Source of the DNA: Agrocybe praecox
Lineage: Eukaryota > Basidiomycota > Agaricomycetes > Agaricales > Agrocybaceae
DNA length: 64,000 bases
Direction: 5' to 3'
NCBI GenBank assembly: GCA_964017145.1
Contig: OZ024841.1
Location: forward strand, 992,001-1,056,000
Shown: positions 25,399 to 37,761 of the stretch, piece after piece
How positions within the stretch are numbered: the stretch's first letter is position 1
Layout: each line of letters begins with the position of its first letter
Program-made: the position numbers and the translations under genes
The notes under the pieces: model-generated
Database searches by the model: none
The model's input: the letters and a program-made list of their open reading frames with translations, nothing else
What the model was told of the DNA's origin: nothing

Positions 25399-26396
25399 GG
25401 ACGACAAAGGTCCGGACAGAATCATTAGTGGGGTCTTTTCCATCAATCTCCTTCATAAGCATTTTCTAACGGTTGTATCAACATGATGTACATTATCTCA
25501 ATTTGTATTCCCCAACTCAAAGCATAACTTTTCCAGTGTGAAAGAAGCCGCCTATCGTCCACTTCTGTTGTAATATCAGACTCGCTAATCTTTCGTTCGC
25601 TTCTAGTTCGCACATCGCGCAGCGTAAATGTTACCATCAGATTCCACCCTGCACCCTGATACCACTATTACTCACACCGCAGTTCCCATTGGAATTATGG
25701 TCAATTTCGCTGTTTAGGTGCCCAAGAAAGTCCCATTGTACGTACTACGCGAGAAGTTTCATTAGTAGTATCTTTGTTTCACTGTGCTGGGGCGATCAAG
25801 CTAATAATTAATTTCTAGATAGTGGCATTTTGAAAGCTAAACCTATATTTTCACTCAATCAAACCATCGGACATCCAAAGCACCCTAAGCTCGTATCCCT
25901 GGGCTGTATATAATCTTCGCTTAAAGTAGCAATCGACCTACCACATTCGGTTAAGCGCCGTGATTTAACGACCAGAAAACTTCGAAGTCATTGACCACAG
26001 AGGTTTTTGATCCTGTAGTACACGAAGCAGTCACCGCCATATCACACCGCAATTGGCATTATATTTGCAGACGATAAGCCGCCTTAAATCTTTTGGATTC
26101 CATTCTATGTTTAAGCTAAGTAGAGTCGGGTTTCCGATGTCTAGGGCGCTAAACAAGTTCTATTACTAGCCTTGCAGTGCTCGGGTGACCATTTTAATTC
26201 AACTCAAGACAAGACTACATAGTCTCTGAGCTACTCAGCCACAAATTAACCCACCAAAGCTATAGTAGAAATAGAACATCGCACTTTCTCCGAAATATAA
26301 GCAAACGCATAGTACTTATTTAAAAACCCCACTCTAGCTCTACACAACTACTAAAACCTCGAGTCCACCTTCAACAGTTGAAAGTATCCCAAGGAA
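25399..26396. other. Intergenic, no gene seen
   Basis: About 1 kb of unremarkable sequence. The last ~100 bp must be the promoter and leader of the secreted-peptide gene at 26397. Confidence 0.4.
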
Positions 26397-26636
26397 ATGA
26401 AATCTTTCCTCTTTATCACACTCACCGGCCTTCTCATGGTTGGCACCACGCTCGCCACTCCCGTGCCTGTAGAGGCCTCTACAGACAACGCGGATGTTGC
26501 TGATTCTCAGAAAGGAGAGCAATGGTGGGGTCGTCCTTATCGCCACCCATATCCTTATCCATACCCGTACCCATATCCATATCCTGGAGTCTGGCGACGG
26601 GGGGTTAGTATGATTGAATTTATCACAGGACCATAG
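26397..26636 (+). CDS. Small secreted Tyr/Pro-repeat protein
   Basis: The 79-aa reading frame starts MKSFLFITLTGLLMVGTTLA, a clear signal peptide with likely cleavage before TPVPV. A short acidic stretch follows (EASTDNADVADSQ), then a run of alternating Pro-Tyr pairs (residues about 48-63) made by near-perfect CCATAT/CCTTAT hexanucleotide repeats, then VWRRG. An alternative end is possible: a donor at 26606 (GTTAGT) and an acceptor before 26631 would give RRGTID and a 3' end at 26641. The layout of signal, acidic linker, aromatic repeat and basic end is shared with the gene at 47421. No cysteines. Function unknown; a cell-wall or effector-like secreted protein is possible. Confidence 0.65.
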   Translation: MKSFLFITLTGLLMVGTTLATPVPVEASTDNADVADSQKGEQWWGRPYRHPYPYPYPYPYPYPGVWRRGVSMIEFITGP

Positions 26637-26641
26637 ACTGA

Positions 26642-27618
26642 TTTCTTTTCTTTTCTTTCTCAAGTGAGAGCAACTTGAAAGGATGCAGTGATTTTGAAGA
26701 GGAAGAGAAAGAAGTAATATTAAGGGCCGGGAGAAATTCGATTACCCGAGCGATATGTACTCAACTGTTGTTGTTTTTAATCGCAAAGCAGAAAGTTTGT
26801 TCAGAACTCAAGGTGTACCTACTACACTAACTTCGACTTGAAATTGCCCACACAACGCGTGCCAAATATTTAGAAACTTGCGTCATTGAAAATTGTAAAG
26901 TGTATACCTCGTAACGTGGAATTATGGAGCGCGGGGTGGAGTGGAATGGAGGGACACATAATAGGACGATGTGACAGACCAAGCCGAGAGGGCCGAATAA
27001 AGCCACTTTTCTCTAACAAAAAACAGAAGCCTTGCGTACGCAAAGTGTAAACCCAACCCTAGGGCTTTGACCATGATCCACAACGACCCTTTTATGAAGG
27101 TCAGGCGGCTGGCCAATGTCGAAGACAAAACCAATCATCTCAATGTAAATTCAAGTGACAAGTGCGGCACGCGGATTGAGCCATGCCGCCATAGGCCGAC
27201 CCGGAGCGGAATTGTATAACATATCCGCTTACCATCGTGGGATTTGTCTTGTGACTGCGGCTAGACCTGGCTAGGCAGACGCGCCATGCGTTGGCGAAAT
27301 GCTGGATAGGTTAGCCAGTGACCACAAACACACTCCTTGAACCAGAACCAATTATACCCCAAGATCATGACTTCCAGTGAGTGTTTCGTCCTCGTCCATG
27401 GTGAACCAGAAGTGCCAGATACCGGTCGTTGTACGATCGTATTCGGAAAGGTCCTACGACGGCGTGGCTGAAAGATCATGCATGTCAAGGAGAAGGACCG
27501 GCATTTCACGCTTTTTTTCTCCTTCTCGTCTATTCCGAGGCGTAGCCTTAATCACTCCACTTCTCGCTCTAATACTCTTTTATTAAATTCATTTCTTTAT
27601 CTCCTCCTTTTCCGTACC
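26642..27618. other. Intergenic, no gene seen
   Basis: About 980 bp. A pyrimidine-rich leader at 27510-27615 precedes the next ATG. Other ORFs here lack features. Confidence 0.4.
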
Positions 27619-29808
27619 ATGACCTCTCTGGCGGGAGGTTCTCTCCTGCCTACAGTGGGACCGACGCCCTCGTCTTCTGGTTCATCCTCCCCTTCATCCT
27701 CCCCTTTAACTTCCTCAGCTGACTCTTCTTCTTCAGTCGCAAGCTTACCAGCGGACGTTTCGTCAGCGGCTCCGTCGTCGTCTAGCTCAACTCCAACCTC
27801 ATCCACGACATTGGAGTCGAGTACAAGTATATCAAGTACGAGCAGCACCGTCTCCAGCACCACAGCCGTCTCCAGTACTACTTCCCAATCATCCTCAGCC
27901 TCATCCTCAGCCCCCTCTAGTTCTTCAGCAACGTCAGTTCTTACGACATTATCGGAAACATCGACAAGTGTTTTTGCGTCGACATCTTTGTGAGTACACC
28001 GTTTCACTCCTTGTTTTCTATGTTTGGTGGTCCTGCGGATTTGGAATGGGGACGTGGTATGTTTATTCCGGCTGGTACATGGCGGAGAGAATCCTTGTCC
28101 GATTTCGTCCCGGACAAAGTTATTTCGGACCCAGGAACACTTTGAACGATTCTCTTATAACTTTGCTGGGAACTTTCGAACTCTATCTATCATGAACAGC
28201 AGAGCTCTCCTCGTTGTGTGAGAGCCTGGCAGTGGGAACGTGTTTTGTGCTTTTTTGGACTGGTACCGATCGCATCCAGAGCGGTGATGCTGCTCCGAAG
28301 TATTCCAAATTCAGGAATACCTTGTTCTTGCGCTCTTTTGATGATAAGGAGTGTGGCTCTCCTCATCATGCAAGTGCGTTAACTGACGTTTATGGTGCTC
28401 TATCCATGACGTCTTTTGTTTTATCTTTATCTTTGACGTGTGGTTTTTTCTGCTTTTTTTGTTGCCATGCAACTGTCGAGATGTCAAAAAAAAATTCTTT
28501 ACGTCATCTCATTTTTCCTTGCCAAATTAAATGTACTGACCATGAATATTGATTGAACAGAACAACTTCAAACGGACAAGTAATCACTGCCGTTGTCACT
28601 GTTACAACAAAAATAAACCCTGGCACAATTGTCACAAATTCGGCTGTAAGCTCCCAAAACCAATCGTCTGGGGGTGGTACAAATGTTGGCGCTATAGTTG
28701 GAGGTGTTGTCGGAGGTGAGTAGTATATTGACGAGATTTTTCAGCTCTGTAATATCAATTCTTCATTCAAACAGGTATTGCGGGACTATCTGTTATTCTT
28801 GCCCTCGTTTTCTTCCTTCTACGGAGAAGCCGCAGAAAAGATGAATTCGACGGCAACTTTGATCCTGACTACGTTAGTTCAGGTGCTCGCCCCGGAGGTA
28901 GTGGCGGCGGGGGAACTCTACCCCGTATGAACATTGATGAGGATGATGGGATGGGTGGAAGGCTCGAGAGCGGTGTCGTGGGAGGTGGCATCATCTCTCC
29001 TTACTCGTATACACCTTCTGGACATACCAACATGAGCCAGGTCCAACCGTCGAACTACAGCGGCGCTTCATCAGCTGCCCCTCTCGTCGGCGGCGCTGCT
29101 GCTGGGGTTGTTGGTGCAGCTGCATTACGGAACCGTCATTCTCAAAGCCAGCAATCGCATTCGAATTACGGGTCGGGTGCTGGTGGGTCCTATTACCCAG
29201 GCTCAGTCTCGCACGAAGGCAGCGCAGGAACCGCTACATCACCCAGTGCATGGAGTACAAATTCAGCTCCATATCCAGCCTCTGTCAATCCATACGCACC
29301 TTCTCTTTCTACGCCTGTTGAGTTGACCGGTGCTTCCTCGGAACATTCATCATCTGGAGCAGGCCCGTATGGCGGTATGGCGAGCGTTTCTAGCGGTGCA
29401 TATAGACCTCGCAGCGCGAAAGAGATTGAGGCTATGGGTGGACAGATGGGCGGCCAGTCGCACGTTATGAACCCGGATGAGGGCGGTGCTGGTCCTTCCT
29501 CTGCATACCCACCTGGTGCCGGCCCTCCAATGCAACATCGGGGATACAACGAACAGTCTCGATTGGCTTACCTCCAGAATGGACCTGGTCATGCTCCTAT
29601 GCCTGCACACATGCAACATGAGTATAGTCACCCGGCGGACGGTGGCATGCCTGATGCTCTTAGACCTGGAGGCAGTCCTGGAGTTATTGTTCATCAAGAT
29701 GCTGGGAGGGTGCCAGTGAGGAAGGGCGAGAGAACGCGGGAAGAAGATGAACAGCAGCCGAGGGAGATCCCGCCGACGTATGACAGTTTGGTCAATAGGG
29801 AAGAGTGA
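27619..29808 (+). CDS. Ser/Thr-rich single-pass membrane protein (Mid2/Wsc-sensor-like layout)
   Basis: Exons 27619-27989, 28561-28715 and 28775-29808 give 519 aa. Residues 1-125 are almost entirely Ser, Thr, Pro and Ala, a likely O-mannosylated ectodomain. TTSNGQVITAVVTVTTK and a Gly/Ser linker follow. One membrane helix is formed across the second intron (GAIVGGVVGGIAGLSVILAL.., about residues 162-190), with a basic stop RRSRRK. The cytoplasmic tail of ~320 residues is rich in Gly, Pro, Ser and Tyr and ends with a charged EEDEQQPREIPPTYDSL stretch containing a PPTY motif, a possible WW-domain ligand. There is no cleavable signal peptide at the chosen ATG. The first intron is 571 nt, about ten times the local norm. 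Sensor function is inference from architecture only. Confidence 0.8.
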
Positions 29809-31610
29809 TTGGGTTGGAAAGAGACCTGAAAATTCACGAGAAAAATTACTTCTTAGGCATTATCATTTCTCGCGACAGTTTCCCCCATTTCTTCGTCATC
29901 CTGCATTTTATTTTATTTTTCATGCATATACTTCCTTTACCGCCCAATCACTTTTCGTCGATCCTTTTTCTTCCTCTTCCATCAGCTGGATTCTCTTGGC
30001 AGACCTCCCGTTGATTCCTGCGTTCTCATCTCAACTTCTCCCAGCACTCAAACACGATCGTCTGAAACACACTTTATTCCATAGAATCAGGAACTGAATG
30101 ATGCTCCACAAACTTGACAACTCAACACCGTCCTCCACGCCATGCGTGACGCATACGTACCATCTCGTACCATCTATCCGCGTCCAACTTCCAACGTTCA
30201 ACGTCCAATTTACGTTTTAGCCTATGACCCGACCTTGATGAACAACGACGTTACTCTTAGACTCAGTTCGTCCGCATCACTTTTACCGAAGTTTTTATTA
30301 CTGGAAGCCCAATCCTTCAACTTCTTTGTCCTCACCTCATTCTGACTCGTTTTCATATCCATTTTATTCAAGTTGAACTTTTTTATATATCATACTTAAC
30401 TTATGATACTCCTTTATCATAGTAATGGCATATCATTTTATGCGACGAGCCGGCGGAGTGAGGCCCGTGAATTTTCTTATGTGTGGGCGTCGACGGTCCA
30501 GAGCTTTGAGTCGTAAAATTCTGGTCTTTCTATCCTTGATGACGAGATACTCCTAAGCGCGCAACCAGTTTTGGCGAGGCTTTTCTAATTCCTTGAATGA
30601 ATGACTCGGAGCGCGTCTAACTGTGCACTTTTGAGTACGTGAGAATAGTAATAACGACTTTCCCTCGCCACGAGTAGGTCGCTCGTTAGCCCGATATCAC
30701 GCCATTGAAGAACCTTGACGCCCCCATAGATTTAATTTACTTTTCTTGCTGGACAGATGCTCCATTCTATGATACATCAATCAAGTTCGTATACACAATT
30801 GTCTTGGTTTTGAAAACTCCGAGCAGATGTGGTATGTAAATGCATGCCACAGTATCCTCTTACTGGCGTATATCAGTTTTACGCGTATTTGGGATGTATA
30901 GCACCACCCCGAACTTCTCATTGCCGGTGATTTCTACTTTTGTCAATAAGTTCCCCTTGGCTCTTGCCTCGACAACCACAAAAAATACACCTATACGACG
31001 TAGCCCGGTGCGCCCGTTCACATATAATTGACTTTCGATTCTAATTTCTCCGGGTACTGATTTCTACCACGGAAGGCCACCAGTTGTTCATTTATACCGT
31101 ACAATATACGACATCTCCTATGTATAGCACCATGTTTGGCAGATGCTGGTAGGTCAACCATTGCAAAAGGAAGCAGTGGTCAGAGATCGGCGGCGGCAAC
31201 ATTTGAGACGTGTGCGCAGCAACAACATCCGACAATCATACCATCACGCTCGCTTATAGCTTGTCTCCTTCCGACTGGCTGAGTTGGAGACCATTGAAAA
31301 CAATGCGGGAAACGCGTGTAGTTCTTTTTGGGCCCATGCCTTCTTAGACTGTTACTACTACCATCCCTTTCTGGTTCCACTCACTACGCAACGCAACGCA
31401 ACGCTCGCAGCCGCACACTAGACCTCTTGCTCTCTTTTACTACGCTTCCCTGTTATCAAGCCACATTCATTACGCGTCTCATCCATACCTGACACGCGTT
31501 GAGCGCACCAATACCTACTGCTACCCACCCACCCCAGCTCTATAGGATCTGGACTCGCAACCATTCTTATACCCACCACACCACAGATATAGGAGGACAC
31601 TACCACCAAA
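29809..31610. other. Long intergenic region
   Basis: 1.8 kb with no supported gene. It holds the 3' UTR of the Ser-rich gene and the upstream region of the first MARVEL-like gene. A short CAACG tandem run lies near 31386-31403. Confidence 0.45.
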
Positions 31611-32445
31611 ATGCAGCCTGACATTCCCGTTATTCGGATGTGCATTTACGGGACGCTGGTATGTGTTCGATTGATTTGATTGTGTCTAAAATACTTACCA
31701 CTGACGAAATTGGGTGATGATGATATAGGCATTCTTTAGCTTCATTCTGTTCTGTCTGTCTGCAGCGAGACTAAACTACACAAATCACCTACCAAGGGGC
31801 GATCCATTGAATGGAGGAAGGAGTTTTACTGGTGAGTTATCAACTTGCCGCTGCGAAGAGCATGGACCATCGTTCCGAAGTGGATGGATTTCATACGAGG
31901 ATCGAATTTCAACAACAGTCTCCTGATGATGCACTCCTCTCGTAGATCCCATCGTTGGTGAACTCCTCTTCACAACTTTGATCACTATGCCCTGGTCAAT
32001 ATTCATGTAGGTTTTTTATCATCACCTTCATTCTGTGCTAAATGAGTGCCCCTAGCATGTTCTGCATACATAAACGCTTCGAGAAACCTTTTTTCACCTT
32101 CCTTTCTGAGATAATTGGGCTGGCGATTCTCTGGGTCTTTTGGATTGCTGGAGCTGCAGGTGCAACTGTGAGTAAAATGGTGGATGAATTTCTTCTTATG
32201 CGATGTCCTGATAAATGCCTGCATAGTCTCCTTGGGGAAATTTATCATTTTGCCAGCAATTCCAAGCTTGCCGAATTTTGTCCGCTCTGGTGGCGTTTGC
32301 GTGGCTGGGCTGGCTGTGTGTTACCGCACTGCTTGCACTCACTCTCCTATTCACTATTGCGAACAAATCAATGAACGAGCCCTTCCATGGACGATGGAAT
32401 CCGAGGGAAAGCACATACGGACCCGATATGTCGGCGAGGGCATAA
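31611..32445 (+). CDS. Four-helix MARVEL-like membrane protein, paralogue 1
   Basis: Five exons (31611-31658, 31729-31831, 31946-32006, 32056-32167, 32227-32445) encode 180 aa. Four hydrophobic segments are visible: helix 1 GTLAFFSFILFCLSAA, helix 2 ELLFTTLITMPWSIF, helix 3 LSEIIGLAILWVFWIAG and helix 4 LVAFAWLGWLCVTALLAL. Before helix 4 comes the pattern W-x-N-L-x-x-C-x(5)-C-R, typical of fungal MARVEL-type four-helix proteins. The tail is short. Exon lengths 103 and 61 nt and all intron phases (0,1,2,0) are identical to those of the gene at 33384, showing a tandem duplication. MARVEL proteins organise membrane domains at the cell surface or in vesicles; the specific role here is unknown. 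Confidence 0.85.
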
Positions 32446-33383
32446 CAGTGGGTCGTGACAACCTGAGTCCCGTACGATCCCTAATTTTTTTGTCCCAGTA
32501 CCTTACTCTGCCTTGGTCCAAATGTTACACACACGAAATTCAACACCGAGCGCTAACTTTGGTGTCACATTTTTATTGTATAGTGGATGATTGTAAGGTA
32601 GTTTTTATCTTTCTTTTCATTGTATGTTGGATAGTATACCCTGTCTGCACGATTTTCCTTTTTAACCAATGCCTCTTATTCTTGCCGAATTAGAAATGTA
32701 ATTTAGGTACTGGTATTTCATTCATCATCGGCTAGGTCGACGACAGAATTGGCGATAGTGTCCTGATATGTCGAATCCCGATTTGTAGATGCTAATTTTA
32801 GAACACACAGACTTGTTCTATTCTTGGATTTTCCATGTCAGTCTCAGTTCTCTGATCTAGTATGAAGTCTCTAGTACTTGATCAGTTTTCTCGACAACAT
32901 ATACTTCTTTTATACCACGAATGTGGTGGTACACTGGAAAAGTTAATGATTCACGTTCTCCGGACGCATCGGTCATTCGATATCAGACGGGCTTTTGTCT
33001 GGGCCCATTCGATATCCGACGAACTTTTGTCTGGGCCAGACGATGTGTCAGCTGGGCGTCAATATAGCCATGTCGCAGGTTCCACGATTACTGACGCAAG
33101 TATTGACGGGTACATCCTTATTTAGGATTCAACCTTTTGACTCGCTCTTTCTGTTTAACATGTTCAGCGTTATCTCATACATTTTCCTAATATAATCAAG
33201 AAACAAGGGTAAGCACCACTAATGTTCTACATTTTCGACCTTTGGGGCTGGATATTTATAGAAAAATTGTGTTAGATCAAGTATATAAACTTCGAAAGAC
33301 TTTGGAGACGTTTCAAACCTTTCTAGCGCCTCTTTTCTACCCCCCACATTCTCTGCGTCGTCTGGTATCAAACCACTTTCACC
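32446..33383. other. Intergenic between the MARVEL-like paralogues
   Basis: About 940 bp. It contains a 32-bp unit repeated twice (32974-33005 and 33006-33037, with three differences). No third MARVEL copy or other gene is recognisable. Confidence 0.45.
32974..33037. repeat. Tandem 32-bp repeat, two copies
   Basis: Two adjacent units starting CATTCGATATC and ending TTTTGTCTGGGCC, differing at only three positions. Confidence 0.85.
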
Positions 33384-34412
33384 ATGTTCCATATTATTCG
33401 CGTGCTGCTATGGAGTACCCTGGTAAGCGCTCGGCTCTGTAGTGTTGGTCAATATCTCTGATTCTCCTTTTCTGCAGTTCTTGTTTTCTGTCGTTCTATT
33501 AGGTCTCACAAGTTATCGCATCCATTATACCAGGAGGCTGGCGTTTGGAGATATTTTGACTCCCAGAAGTCATTTCTATGGTGCGTTTATTATGCATGTG
33601 ATGTGTTTCGTACTCATCAAGCTACCTTCTAGAACCCATCATTGCCGAATTATTGGCGGCGTCTGCGCTTTGCATCCTCGCATCTCTCTGGTTGTATGTA
33701 CCTTTTATCATTACAAAGATACAAATGTTTATCACCTCTTTAACCTTTTTATCAGCATACCTGCTATAATGGCACGCGTTGGACGAGGACCTATGGGGAA
33801 ATATATTTCTGAACTCGTGACGCTATTTATCCTCTTCGTCATGTTTTTGGTCGGCGCCTCCATCATCACTGTTCGTCGTTTCTCGTTTCGTTTACTTTCC
33901 CAAGCGTCAAATGCTTATACTCGCCCTTCTCTTAGCACACATGGCGCAACCTTAGATGGTGCAGGTCCTTCAAAGTCTGTCGCATTCTTCGCACAATCAT
34001 AGCGTTTTCGCACATGCTGTGGATCCTTGCCCTGCTTGGCATGCTCTTCACTCTCTTCAACATGTGGCGGCGAAAGCACAGTGTCACCGGTCCTGTTCAT
34101 GGTCGTGAAACTTACGACAGCGGCGCGTACCCGGAGACCAGAGAAAAGCGAACGACTAACGGCACTAGCGGCACAGTTCATGGTCGCGACACTTACGACA
34201 ACGCCGGCACCTACCCGGATACCAGAGAAACGCGAACGACTACAACGACCACGACCGCGTACAACAATCCCAATGTCGCAACAGGAGGGCATACCACCAC
34301 CACTGTCCCAGCTACTGGGAATACTGGCCTTGGTACTGCTGCTACGACCGTGCCCAACAACAACCCCTATATTACAACAGGGAACACCACAGGTACTACC
34401 ACAGTCGTATGA
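33384..34412 (+). CDS. Four-helix MARVEL-like membrane protein, paralogue 2
   Basis: Five exons (33384-33422, 33478-33580, 33633-33693, 33756-33870, 33936-34412) encode 264 aa. Helices match paralogue 1: STLFLFSVVLLGLTS, ELLAASALCILASLWF, LVTLFILFVMFLVGASII and IIAFSHMLWILALLGML. The WRNLRWCRSFKVCR pattern aligns with the WGNLSFCQQFQACR segment of paralogue 1. Unlike paralogue 1, it carries a ~100-residue cytosolic tail. This begins with two copies of a 25-27-residue unit (VHGR[ED]TYD..YP[ED]TRE.R; DNA 34095-34175 and 34176-34250) and continues Thr/Asn/Gly-rich. The donor after LASLWF was set to GTATGT at 33694, because it restores a Phe-Ile helix. Function unknown. Confidence 0.85.
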
Positions 34413-34733
34413 AGCCCACTTAAGCCGATGAGAAAGACTGAGTTTATTTGACTGATCTCTCCGATAATTCCTTCTTGTACAATTTAATTCGAGGGTCTAT
34501 TTGCATCGTAACGTTTCTCAAATCGACTTTTGTTTGTAATTTCTCAATATGTAGATATGGATGTATTAGAATAATCGATTTGTAATAATAGCATTTATCG
34601 TTGATCCACGACTTCTGCAAGGCTCGTTCGGTTCGATTGGGAGAGAGAGAAAAAAGTAAAGTATGTTTAACAATACATTCGTGAAAGATGCCAATACATC
34701 ACAGATACATACAGTAAATTATCTTTATTCATT
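34413..34733. other. Short convergent gap
   Basis: 320 bp of AT-rich sequence between the MARVEL-like and P450 3' ends. No gene was seen. Confidence 0.4.
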
Positions 34734-37242
34734 TTAGTTAGTGCCATCGCTCTCCGTCATCCTCACCCACAAACCACCATTGGCATAGAGCGTTAGATGA
34801 CTTTTCGGGAAAACCTTCTCAATCGCCTTCCTTCCAGTAGCCGTTTTCTCCCATTCTTTAGGGGGTAGAGCTTCCGCGGGTGCAGCATCAAGGGCCAGCT
34901 CTATAGTCTTAAAACTTTGGAGGAGACGAATGATCATGAAGGACATTTCGTTGTACGCGAACTATATATGGAGGAGAGCGTTTATTGTTAGCCAAACGAA
35001 CGAGAAAGGATTGAGATTAAAGTTAGGAGCGTTATATCCGATCGCGTTATGAGGCGTCAACATCCAAAAGAAGTGGTGGACGGAGAAATGAGAGAATGAA
35101 ATGGACATGACGGATAAAATGGAGATATCAGAAAACGAATACGATGACGTACTTGTTGACCTAGGCAGATTCGGGGACCGGCGTTGAAGGGCAGGAAAAT
35201 GAAAGGATTCTTTGAAACATATTTCTTGAGCCGTTCATCGAGGAAACGGTCTGGATCAAATTCTTCGGCTATATCGAATGTAACGATAAGTTTGTCAAGC
35301 AGGACCACGTCAGCTTTGAGTAATGGGAAGGGCGTACCATCGGGTCCCCAGAGGTCTTTACGTCTATGCATGATGAATACCGAGTAAGCGGTCTTGGTTC
35401 CTGCTGGAATGAAATAGGGCTTCTGTGCTGGATCATCTGGAACCCAAGTACTGTCGTTGACGCTTTCTCGGATATTGAAGGGACTATTGGGGCAGGCAAT
35501 TAGAAAAAAGAGGAAGAAAGACGAAATAAGCCATACACGATGGGGTATAAACGCAGCGTTTCTGGGGATAAGATCATGAATCAGTATAGGGTCTTGGGGG
35601 AATAGATTTAATCAAAATACCGTTGATAACGGCACGAAGATATTTCATTTCCTTGACATCATCGTAATCGGGGCGGCGGGTGTGTCCGACCTTGCTGAGG
35701 ATTTCTTCGCGAAGACGGGCAAGGACGTCAGGATGGATAGAGAGGAAGTAAACAATAAAAGTCAATGTAGCGGCGGTAGTATCTCGACCAGCGATCATGA
35801 TATTGAGACTAGCAAATCTGTTAGAATTTGGAAGGAAAATCTAGGTTGTATGTGGCTTACATCTCGTCTCTCAACACTGTAGGATCTAGAAGGGAGTACG
35901 ACGTTAGCGAAAGATATGAGATAGCCTTCAGAAACGCAGAAACTTACCATCGGTCACGCTAACAAGATGATCTAGGAGAGTTTCGTACTCTTCCTCAGAC
36001 ACCTTCTCCTTAGCAGGTAGGGATTTCCTTCCCTCCAACGCCTCTTTGACAATGGGCTCCAAGTATGCATTGACGACTTGCATTGGGTGATGGCTTTCAT
36101 CCTTGAACATTTCCATAAAAGGCCACACCGACCCATATCGTTCCCTCTTCGAGATGACATTCTGAGCCAGGAGGAAAGCACTTGCAAACTCGTTGGCCGC
36201 ATCTCCTTTCACTGTATGGTCGAGCTGCGGGATAACCGATGCATTGTGAGGATAAGGAAGGTCGGCACTAAGACTTTCGACGCTTCTGCCGAAGAGGAAT
36301 TCTGTAGCAGAGTCGAGGGTAAAGCGAGACATGACATCTTGAAAATCGAAGGCATAGCCTTCATGCAGGCGTTCTCGGATCTTAGTAACTACGATGGAGG
36401 TCTTGCGGTCGAAGAGTTCATAGTGGCTGATTCGTTCGCGAGTAAACATTGGCCGAGTAATGGATCGGTGGAATCTGGCTAGGCAGTTAGCAGGTATTTC
36501 AAGTATCGGATATTTTTGATAACGCACTTCCACATTTCGCCTAGAGGGAATAGACCAAGGTCAGTTGAATATACGGTCAAAAGTACGCTATACACAGACC
36601 ATCAGAGTTGAAAACACCAGTTCCAAGCATTGCCTTCATGTTGTAATGGAATCGTTCGCCTATGAATTGTCAATACGATCTTGTGATCTAAAGGCTGGAA
36701 GGGGTGTAAACATACCCTTAACATAGTTCGCGAAGTCGGTTGCAAGTATGGTCTTGATGTGTTCGGGGGAGGTAGTCATGATCAAATCTGTCCACATAAC
36801 CCGCATGTTGATAACAGGTCCTTTTTCCTCAAGCAATTCAAACAGTCCGTCTCCTACATTTCCAAAGCAAAGCAAAAGGATACGTCATAAGTCAATTATT
36901 GATGCAGTGTCAATAATTCTCACCGGGATAACCATGCTTGAAATTATCCATCATCTGCTTTAGAACGTCGAAGTTCCCTAACGTCTTACCCTGTACCTCT
37001 GGGATGATACGAGCTCCCATGGAAGCTGCTAGTCGGGCATTCCGGGACTTAAGGGACAAAATGTGGATTGTCGAGAGCACAGGGAAGCTGAAAGCCGCTC
37101 CAAGTAGTACCATCCATGTTGGTATAACATAACCAAGTCGACTAACAACGAGAGTATTCACAGATGTTACGATACCAACGAAAGCAGCAAGAGTTACGAG
37201 CCCTCGAGTAACAAGGTCGATTCCTGGGGCGATTACGACCAT
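34734..37242 (-). CDS. Cytochrome P450, CYP63-like
   Basis: A membrane-anchored microsomal monooxygenase split by many short introns. Hydrophobic segments near residues 8-60 anchor it in the ER. Diagnostic motifs in order: C-helix segment [13 protein letters not shown] (built across an intron), the I-helix oxygen-binding motif AGRDTTAAT, the K-helix ETLRLYP (formed across an intron just above 35574), DPDRF, and the heme loop [12 protein letters not shown] with its cysteine ligand. The stretch [20 protein letters not shown] followed by [15 protein letters not shown] is typical of CYP63, a family expanded in white-rot fungi for hydrocarbons and xenobiotics (named from memory). The intron 35269-35337 is 69 nt and stop-free; it is inferred because removal restores [21 protein letters not shown] box at 37299-37305 lies about 57-63 bp before the ATG. 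Complete. Confidence 0.9.
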
Positions 37243-37761
37243 GCTTGTTGGTGGAAAGGATAACGTGTGAAACCGAGAACAGGTTCTACTGCCAGTAGTA
37301 TATATGGCTTTACCAACAAGAGAACGTGGAGAATGCGGGGTATATCAGTGGAAATCAGTTGAAATTCGATTATGAATGGACCTCCTAAAAGCCACTGCGT
37401 AATCGAATGTTGTCCGCCCGCCGATGTGAATTAATAAAAAAAGAAAATCACAAGGACTAGGCAAATCATCCCAGGAGCATCACAAGACCTTGTCACTCTA
37501 TTTTTGAAGAGGACATCTGCATTGCTTGCTGGGTCATCGTCGGTGAACTCGGGGGAGACCAACTTGTTTTTTCTTCTTCTTCTGGGCAGATGACTGAAAA
37601 ATATCCGAATGAACTTGCTTGTCATGCAAAACATAAGGATAATAGAGCGGTCAAGTTCAATCAAAATTGGAGGTGTTCTAGAACCGTGGGAATTTAGCAA
37701 AATAGATGTCAATGACAGCGTCAAGCTAGGCCAATTTGAGGCCAAGCATTGACCGTGAACA
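37243..37761. promoter_or_regulatory. Divergent promoter region, P450 / TFC4
   Basis: 519 bp between the P450 and TFC4 starts. The TATATAT at 37299-37305 suits the P450. The rest shows no clear signals. Confidence 0.4.

Noticed and set aside
27597..28007. 136-aa Glu/Asp/Val-rich minus-strand ORF
   Set aside because: Complement of the Ser/Thr-rich exon of the membrane protein; its composition is explained by that.
31386..31403. CAACG short tandem run as a CRISPR-like or regulatory array
   Set aside because: Too short and without spacers; a simple microsatellite.
32862..33195. Third MARVEL-like gene between the two paralogues
   Set aside because: No helix pattern or exon lengths matching the pair could be assembled there.
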